From Salinibacterium sp. NK8237 (lineage in GTDB: Bacteria > Actinomycetota > Actinomycetes > Actinomycetales > Microbacteriaceae), in the NCBI RefSeq assembly GCF_015864955.1, contig NZ_JADYWE010000001.1:434001-498000 (forward strand): a DNA stretch of 64,000 nt, given 5' to 3'. The notes beneath the pieces were generated by a model that saw only the letters and a list, made by a program, of their open reading frames with translations, had not been told where the DNA came from and made no database searches. Each line of letters opens with the position of its first letter. Position 1 is the stretch's first letter. Position numbers and translations under genes: made by a program. This document shows positions 59,920 to 64,000 of the stretch, piece after piece.

Positions 59920-60588
59920 TTAGACGTCTCTTTCGGTAAGTACTTGTGTGAGTACGTTAGCGAACGTTTCACTTTCTTGCGCGCCCGAAACCCCATACTT
60001 GCCATCAATCACGAAGAATGGCACTCCCTGGATGCCGTATTGCATGGCCTGTTCCATGTCAGCCTTTACGGCGGGGAGGTACTCGCTCGACTCGAGAACG
60101 CGCACCACTTCGGCGCGGTCAAAGCCAATGGAGGCCGCGATATCAGCGAGGTCTTCGATACGGCCGACGTGCTCAGTCTTGATGAAATAGGCGTCAAGAA
60201 GACGCTCTTTCATCTCAAGTTGGCGACCGTGAGCCTTCGCAAAATGCAGAAGCTCGTGCGCCTTCACCGTGTTGGTCTGGTGAATGTGCTCGTAGTCGTA
60301 ATCGAGCCCAACGCTCGACGCAATATCGGTGACGCGCGTGAGCATCTCCTCGACCTGCGGCATTGGGAGCCCCTTGCGCTCGCTCAAAAACTGGATGGGT
60401 GTGCCCTCGTACTCAACCGGGGTGTCGGGAGCCAATTCGAACGAGTGGTACACGATCTCGACGGGAATGCCCGATGTTTCTACCGCGGCTTCAAAGCGTC
60501 GCTTTCCGATGTAGCACCAAGGGCACTGAACATCAGACCAGATGTCGACTTGTACGGGTTCGGTCGCGGTTGCTGCTGCATTATTCAC
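59920..60588 (-). CDS. DsbA-family (FrnE-like) thiol oxidoreductase
   Basis: 222 residues from GTG 60588. The CPWC active site (C22, C25) lies in DIWSDVQCPWCYIGKRRFE. The helical insertion and the final VPFFVIDGKYGVSGAQ (cis-Pro loop) match the 2-hydroxychromene-isomerase/FrnE branch of DsbA-like proteins. It has no signal peptide, so it acts in the cytoplasm, probably in redox stress response or polyketide-type chemistry rather than secretion. A second small ORF follows at 4 nt. Conventional ribosome site not seen. Confidence 0.9.
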   Translation of the reverse strand: MNNAAATATEPVQVDIWSDVQCPWCYIGKRRFEAAVETSGIPVEIVYHSFELAPDTPVEYEGTPIQFLSERKGLPMPQVEEMLTRVTDIASSVGLDYDYEHIHQTNTVKAHELLHFAKAHGRQLEMKERLLDAYFIKTEHVGRIEDLADIAASIGFDRAEVVRVLESSEYLPAVKADMEQAMQYGIQGVPFFVIDGKYGVSGAQESETFANVLTQVLTERDV

Positions 60589-60637
60589 CTCAGGGTCAAC
60601 GCGCGCAGGCTGTAGGTATTCCCATCCCCGCGTATTC

Positions 60638-60731
60638 TCGGAAATTCAGGAGATCCGCGAGTAGCGCCTCGGTCGCGCGCGCGACTTCGGGCCTGCTCTC
60701 TCGGAAATTGCGAAATCTCCTGAATTTCCGA
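60638..60731. repeat. Inverted repeat pair 1 (17-bp arms) at the 3' end of the AbiEi-like gene
   Basis: TCGGAAATTCAGGAGAT at 60638-60654 and its exact reverse complement at 60715-60731, with a 60-bp spacer rich in CGCG. An extra partial copy TCGGAAATT lies at 60701-60709. The stop codon of the AbiEi-like gene is inside the left arm. The pair is REPIN-like (two REP-type units facing each other). Confidence 0.9.
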
Positions 60732-61593
60732 AGGCACGTCGTCGATGCAGAGCAAGAGCAGCGTCGAGGCCACGCAAGAAGATATCCCACTGAGTGAAAA
60801 CCATCTTGGCGCTCACACTCATCGCGTGAAAACCCGCGATCGTGATCTCAATTGCCTTGAGGTGATCTTCTTCGAAGGTGTGAGCGTGGAATTGTTTTCC
60901 GTTGATCTCGAGACCAATCGTGCCATTCACGACTAGGTCAATTCTCTTGGCGCCTACGGGAACCTGAATATCGACGCGATGACCCCGCCGTCTCAGCCGA
61001 GTGCGCGCAAGGCTCTCCGGGAGGCTCTCACACCGGCCGTCGACCCAGGAACGTATGAAGCGTTTGTGTTGCGGCACAGTGAGAATCAGCTGTTCGAAGT
61101 CGAACGCGTCAATCCTGCCGGTGTGCAACGCCCAATCAATGGCAGCGACCGCTGTTTCGAGTTCTTCGTCAACGACAACGCGCCTGAGCGCCTCCACGAT
61201 GCTCACGTGCCAGTTCGTTCCCTGCTCGGTGACTGCGACATGATCCCAGTGCAGCCGCACCCCACGCCGCGTACCGAGAGGACGCCGTCGATTCCATTGG
61301 CTCCGAAGCCGCGCAGCATTTCGCGGCACGGATACCTGCAAAGGATGGTCCTTGAGCACCCATCCGCCCCAGTCCGCAATCGCCGAGATGCCGGTGAGAC
61401 GCCCGCCTACGCGCACGGCTCTCACTCGCGGCTCTGACTCTTCGACCGTCGTGTACCAGCCTTGGCGCGCCCTAGTAACTTCACCTCGTCGCACAGCGCG
61501 AGTGAGGTCGAAGTCCTGAGCCCCACGTGCGACAAGCTGACGTTTCTGGGCAAGCCCACCTAGCTCCATCACTAGTTCGTGCACATCCACCAT
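60646..61593 (-). CDS. AbiEi-antitoxin-like N-terminus with a DUF559/Vsr-type endonuclease-like C-terminus
   Basis: 315 residues from ATG 61593; longer frames to 61878 read through a repeat and are rejected. The N-terminal region (about 5-90, HELVMELGGLAQKRQLVARGAQDFDLTRAVRRGEVTRARQGWY) is the helix-turn-helix of AbiEi-type antitoxins of type IV systems. The C-terminal part (about 190-290, RLRRRGHRVDIQVPVGAKRIDLVVNGTIGLEINGKQFHAHTFEEDHLKAIEITIAG) has the Arg/Lys/Asp/Glu pattern of DUF559/Vsr-like PD-(D/E)XK nucleases. No AbiEii toxin gene is adjacent. The last codons and the stop are formed by a repeat copy (GNSGDFAIS... RRYSRIS). Confidence 0.8.
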   Translation of the reverse strand: MVDVHELVMELGGLAQKRQLVARGAQDFDLTRAVRRGEVTRARQGWYTTVEESEPRVRAVRVGGRLTGISAIADWGGWVLKDHPLQVSVPRNAARLRSQWNRRRPLGTRRGVRLHWDHVAVTEQGTNWHVSIVEALRRVVVDEELETAVAAIDWALHTGRIDAFDFEQLILTVPQHKRFIRSWVDGRCESLPESLARTRLRRRGHRVDIQVPVGAKRIDLVVNGTIGLEINGKQFHAHTFEEDHLKAIEITIAGFHAMSVSAKMVFTQWDIFLRGLDAALALHRRRAFGNSGDFAISERAGPKSRARPRRYSRIS

Positions 61594-61689
61594 GGCGCCA
61601 GCATCGTCGGAACTACCGGAGCTAGGGCGAAACACTCGCCAACAGTGGACTCGCTTGTCACGAGGGCGCTGTTGATGAGCCGCGCACCA

Positions 61690-61793
61690 CGGAAATTCAG
61701 GAGAATGCGCCACGCGCGATTCAAGAAGCACGGTGCGAGGCGATTCGTCGGCAACGAGCACCGCGCGCTGACTCATATCTCCTGAATTTCCGA
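61690..61793. repeat. Inverted repeat pair 2 upstream of the AbiEi-like gene
   Basis: CGGAAATTCAGGAGA (61690-61704, 15 nt identical to pair 1) faces ATCTCCTGAATTTCCGA (61777-61793, identical to the right arm of pair 1) across 72 bp. The spacer differs from that of pair 1. Together the two pairs bracket the AbiEi-like gene in a segment of about 1.16 kb. Confidence 0.9.
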
Positions 61794-61909
61794 AGTGCGC
61801 GCGGCAAAACCCCGAGTTGGGGGCGAGTGACTCGGCAAAATACGCGGGCCTCGGCGCAATACGGGTGGTGAGCCGCAATACCGGTACCTCGACTGGTCGC
61901 CGGTGGGGC

Positions 61910-61985
61910 GGCGGCAGCCGGCAGCGGTAGTGGCAGTGGCGGCGCCCGACGGTCGGCGGCGGCAGCGGCAGCGGCGGCAGCGGCC
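61910..61985. repeat. Low-complexity GGC/GCAGCGGC tract
   Basis: About 75 bp made of GGCGGCAGC-type and GGCAGTGGC-type repeats, within a 310-bp stretch (61794-62099) that contains no convincing gene. A frame over it would encode polyalanine; I take it as non-coding. The rest of the stretch holds the glyS terminator. Confidence 0.7.
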
Positions 61986-62007
61986 TTGTGGCCCGCCAGC
62001 GCAGAAA

Positions 62008-62036
62008 AGCGACCCCGGAACATGTCCGGGGCCGCT
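62008..62036 (-). terminator. Rho-independent terminator of glyS
   Basis: AGCGaCCCCGGA pairs with TCCGGGGcCGCT (one mismatch) around ACATG; on the minus strand it continues into GCTTTTCTGC. It begins about 64 nt after the glyS stop. Confidence 0.85.
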
Positions 62037-62099
62037 TCCGTCGCAGTGCGATTACCGTGCGGCAATCACCCCACGAGGAGGTTTAGCGAGTTGCGTTGG

Positions 62100-63485
62100 C
62101 TAGCAGCCGATGAGCTCCTGCGCGAGGTAGCCGCGCAGCTCCTCGATTGGCATACGCTTTTGTTCCATCGTGTCGCGCTCGCGAATGGTCACAGCGTTGT
62201 CGTCGAGCGAATCGAAGTCGATCGTGACACAGAACGGGGTGCCGATCTCGTCCTGGCGACGGTAACGACGGCCGATAGCACCCGCGTCGTCGAAATCAAC
62301 GTTCCAGTACTTGCGCAGGTCTGCGGCGATCCCGCGAGCCATCGGCGAAAGACGTTCGTTGCGCGAGAGCGGCAGAACGGCAACCTTGACCGGCGAGAGG
62401 CGACGGTCCAGGCGCAGAACGGTGCGCTTGTCGACGCCACCCTTAGCGTTGGGAGCTTCGTCTTCGGCGTAGGCGTCGATGAGGAACGCCATGAGGGCGC
62501 GGGTGAGCCCGAACGCGGGCTCGATAACGAACGGCGTCCAGCGCTCATCCTTGGCCTGGTCGAAATACGATAGGTCGGCACCGGATGCTTCGGAGTGCGT
62601 GCGCAGGTCGAAGTCGGTGCGGTTGGCGATACCCATGAGCTCGCCCCATTCGCTGCCGGCGAAGCGGAACCGGTATTCAACGTCCACGGTGCGCTTGGAG
62701 TAGTGCGAGAGCTTTTCTTGAGCGTGCTCGTAGAAGCGCAGGTTTTCAGGCTTGATGCCGAGATCGGTGTACCACTTCATGGATTCGTCGATCCAAGTCT
62801 GGTGCCACTCTTCATCCGTGCCGGGCTCGACGAAGAATTCCATCTCCATCTGTTCGAATTCGCGGGTACGGAAGATGAAGTTTCCGGGCGTGATTTCGTT
62901 ACGGAACGACTTGCCGACCTGACCGATTCCGAAGGGCGGCTTCATGCGCGCAGCACCCATGACGTTGGCGAAGTTGGTGAAGATCCCCTGAGCGGTTTCG
63001 GGGCGCAGGTAGTGCATGCCCTCTTCGTTGTCGACGGGGCCAAGGTAGGTCTTGAGGAGCCCTGAGAAGTTCTGCGGTTCGGTCCACGATCCGGGCTGAC
63101 CGGTGTCAGGGTCGCGGATGTCGGCAAGCCCGTTCACAGGCGGGTGACCGTGCTTCTCTTCGTAGGCTTCGAGAAGGTGGTCGGCGCGGTAGCGCTTGTG
63201 GGTGTGCAGCGATTCGACGAGCGGGTCAGAGAAGACCTCGACGTGCCCAGATGCTTCCCACACCTTGCGGGGCAGGATGACGGCTGAGTCGAGACCGACG
63301 ACGTCTTCGCGACCTTGAACGAAGGTCTGCCACCACTGCTTTTTGATGTTCTCTTTGAGGGCGGTTCCCAGCGGGCCATAGTCCCAAGCTGAGCGTGAAC
63401 CGCCGTAGATCTCTCCCGATTGGAAGACAAAACCTCGGCGCTTGGCGAGGTTGATTACGGCGTCGAGGGGGTTAGGCGTAGCCAC
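62100..63485 (-). CDS. glyS: Glycyl-tRNA synthetase, alpha2 type
   Basis: 461 residues from GTG 63485, with GGAG 5 nt upstream; a start at 63518 is rejected. It charges tRNA-Gly. Class II motif segments are clear: [32 protein letters not shown] (motif 1/2 region), [31 protein letters not shown] and the C-terminal anticodon-binding domain ([14 protein letters not shown] onwards). The length fits the single-chain dimeric enzyme found in Actinomycetota and eukaryotes. A CAGACT -10-like hexamer at 63498-63503 on the minus strand lies just before the start. Confidence 0.97.
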   Translation of the reverse strand: MATPNPLDAVINLAKRRGFVFQSGEIYGGSRSAWDYGPLGTALKENIKKQWWQTFVQGREDVVGLDSAVILPRKVWEASGHVEVFSDPLVESLHTHKRYRADHLLEAYEEKHGHPPVNGLADIRDPDTGQPGSWTEPQNFSGLLKTYLGPVDNEEGMHYLRPETAQGIFTNFANVMGAARMKPPFGIGQVGKSFRNEITPGNFIFRTREFEQMEMEFFVEPGTDEEWHQTWIDESMKWYTDLGIKPENLRFYEHAQEKLSHYSKRTVDVEYRFRFAGSEWGELMGIANRTDFDLRTHSEASGADLSYFDQAKDERWTPFVIEPAFGLTRALMAFLIDAYAEDEAPNAKGGVDKRTVLRLDRRLSPVKVAVLPLSRNERLSPMARGIAADLRKYWNVDFDDAGAIGRRYRRQDEIGTPFCVTIDFDSLDDNAVTIRERDTMEQKRMPIEELRGYLAQELIGC

Positions 63486-63497
63486 AGAAACTCCAAT

Positions 63498-63503
63498 AGT
63501 CTG
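63498..63503 (-). promoter_or_regulatory. -10-like element before glyS
   Basis: GCAGACTAT on the minus strand repeats the GCAGACTA string seen before fabD and the PolA-like gene. It ends 12 nt before the start codon, so a short leader containing GGAG would be made. Confidence 0.4.
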
Positions 63504-63540
63504 CCGAGCTGGATGCACGGTCGGCGGACATCCAGTTTAG

Positions 63541-64000
63541 CTAGACACGCAGAGCAGCGATAACCGCCGCGACGTCGTCTTCGGTATTCCAGAGGTGGAA
63601 TGCGGCGCGAAGACGGCCAGCGCGACCGGAGGCGGTGATGCCAGCGGCCGTCAGCTTGGCGAGGTCGGCACCCGATTCATCCGGCCACGTCACGATCGCC
63701 TGATTCTGGCGTTCGATTCCGAGCGCATCGCAGAGCGTGTTGGCGAGGCCGCTGCAGTGCTCCCAGACTTCGGCGATGTCGAGGTCGGCAAACATGGCGA
63801 TCGGATGCTCGGCCCCTACCCAGGCCTGCCACGCGGGTGACACGTCGAACTGGCGAGCATCCTTCGCGAGGTTCATCTCGGTGCCGTACACACTCGACCA
63901 CACGTCTTCTCCCGCATACCAACCCGCTTGCACGGGCGTAACGTGCTCGCCGAAATCCTCGGAGATCGTGAGAAACGCGACGCCGCGAGGCGAACACAAC
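63541..64000 (-). CDS. Class V aminotransferase-fold PLP enzyme (C-terminal part only)
   Basis: The visible 153 residues are the C-terminal third; the N-terminus with the PLP lysine lies beyond the right edge. The segment LCSPRGVAFLTISEDFGEHVTPVQAGWYAGEDVWSSVYGTEMNLAKDARQFDVSPAWQAWVGA matches isopenicillin-epimerase/cysteine-desulfurase-like proteins of fold type I, in which the PRG motif follows the PLP-lysine strand. The end (GRLRAAFHLWNTEDDVAAVIAALRV) is the usual small C-terminal domain. It lies 55 bp upstream of glyS on the same strand. Substrate unknown. Confidence 0.88.
   Translation of the reverse strand, partial: LCSPRGVAFLTISEDFGEHVTPVQAGWYAGEDVWSSVYGTEMNLAKDARQFDVSPAWQAWVGAEHPIAMFADLDIAEVWEHCSGLANTLCDALGIERQNQAIVTWPDESGADLAKLTAAGITASGRAGRLRAAFHLWNTEDDVAAVIAALRV

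Noticed and set aside
59746..60615. 289-codon plus-strand frame over the DsbA-like gene
   Set aside because: Antisense shadow; the minus strand has the CPWC motif and complete family features.
61721..62065. Polyalanine-coding minus-strand frame
   Set aside because: Formed by the GGC repeat tract; crosses a terminator and a repeat, and has no ribosome site.

Overview
The window reads as a chromosomal segment of a high-GC Gram-positive bacterium, most likely a member of the Microbacteriaceae (Actinomycetota). This rests on the homodimeric pyruvate dehydrogenase E1 followed by a PucR-type FasR regulator and a fabD-fabH-acpP-fabF operon, on actinobacterial families (DUF3145, RamB, a PolA-like enzyme without the 5'-nuclease), on the block glyS / dusB-dgt-dnaG, on frequent GTG/TTG starts, and on many start codons lying exactly 6 nt after a -10 hexamer (leaderless genes). 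Species cannot be named from sequence alone. No rRNA, CRISPR array, phage or transposase is visible.

Layout. 1-2516: the first 838 codons of a very long acidic, disordered protein (minus strand, runs off the left edge). 2.7-4.9 kb: PLP decarboxylase, tRNA-Val, AhpE-like peroxiredoxin. 5.0-12.7 kb: aceE, fasR and the type II fatty-acid synthesis operon, linking acetyl-CoA supply to lipid synthesis. 12.8-14.4 kb: SDR and DUF3145. 14.6-20.5 kb: a five-gene dipeptide/oligopeptide ABC importer with a divergent Lrp-type regulator. 20.5-23.9 kb: tandem-domain protein, PadR regulator, PolA-like exonuclease/polymerase. 23.9-32.0 kb: a C2/alcohol-aldehyde block: DUF779, acetaldehyde-type dehydrogenase, GAF regulator, malate synthase, isocitrate lyase and a divergent RamB. 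32-43 kb: mixed housekeeping (DUF1684, CoA transferase, small membrane proteins, HAD, Dps, GT4, DMT permease, peptide deformylase, two-component system, two tRNAs). 42.1-49.5 kb: a second peptide importer with a fused double ATPase, an extra ATPase with a degenerate active site, and a beta-propeller lactonase. 49.6-54.5 kb: dnaG, dgt, dusB, ybaK. 54.5-59.7 kb: a membrane protein, then a cellulose-synthase-like GT2, a HlyD-like adaptor and a GH81 endo-beta-1,3-glucanase lipoprotein. 59.8-64 kb: DsbA-like protein with a small companion ORF, an AbiEi-like gene bracketed by two pairs of a 17-bp inverted repeat, glyS, and the C-terminal end of a class V aminotransferase.

The most interesting items are (a) the three-gene GT2 / HlyD-like / GH81 operon, which looks like a Gram-positive beta-1,3-glucan synthesis, export and trimming system; (b) the AbiEi-like gene sitting between identical REPIN-like repeat pairs; (c) the catalytically degraded ABC ATPase in the second peptide importer; and (d) the long acidic protein with tandem repeats and recurrent hydrophobic/acidic short motifs. 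All functional assignments are from recognition of motifs in the translated sequence; no database search was run.
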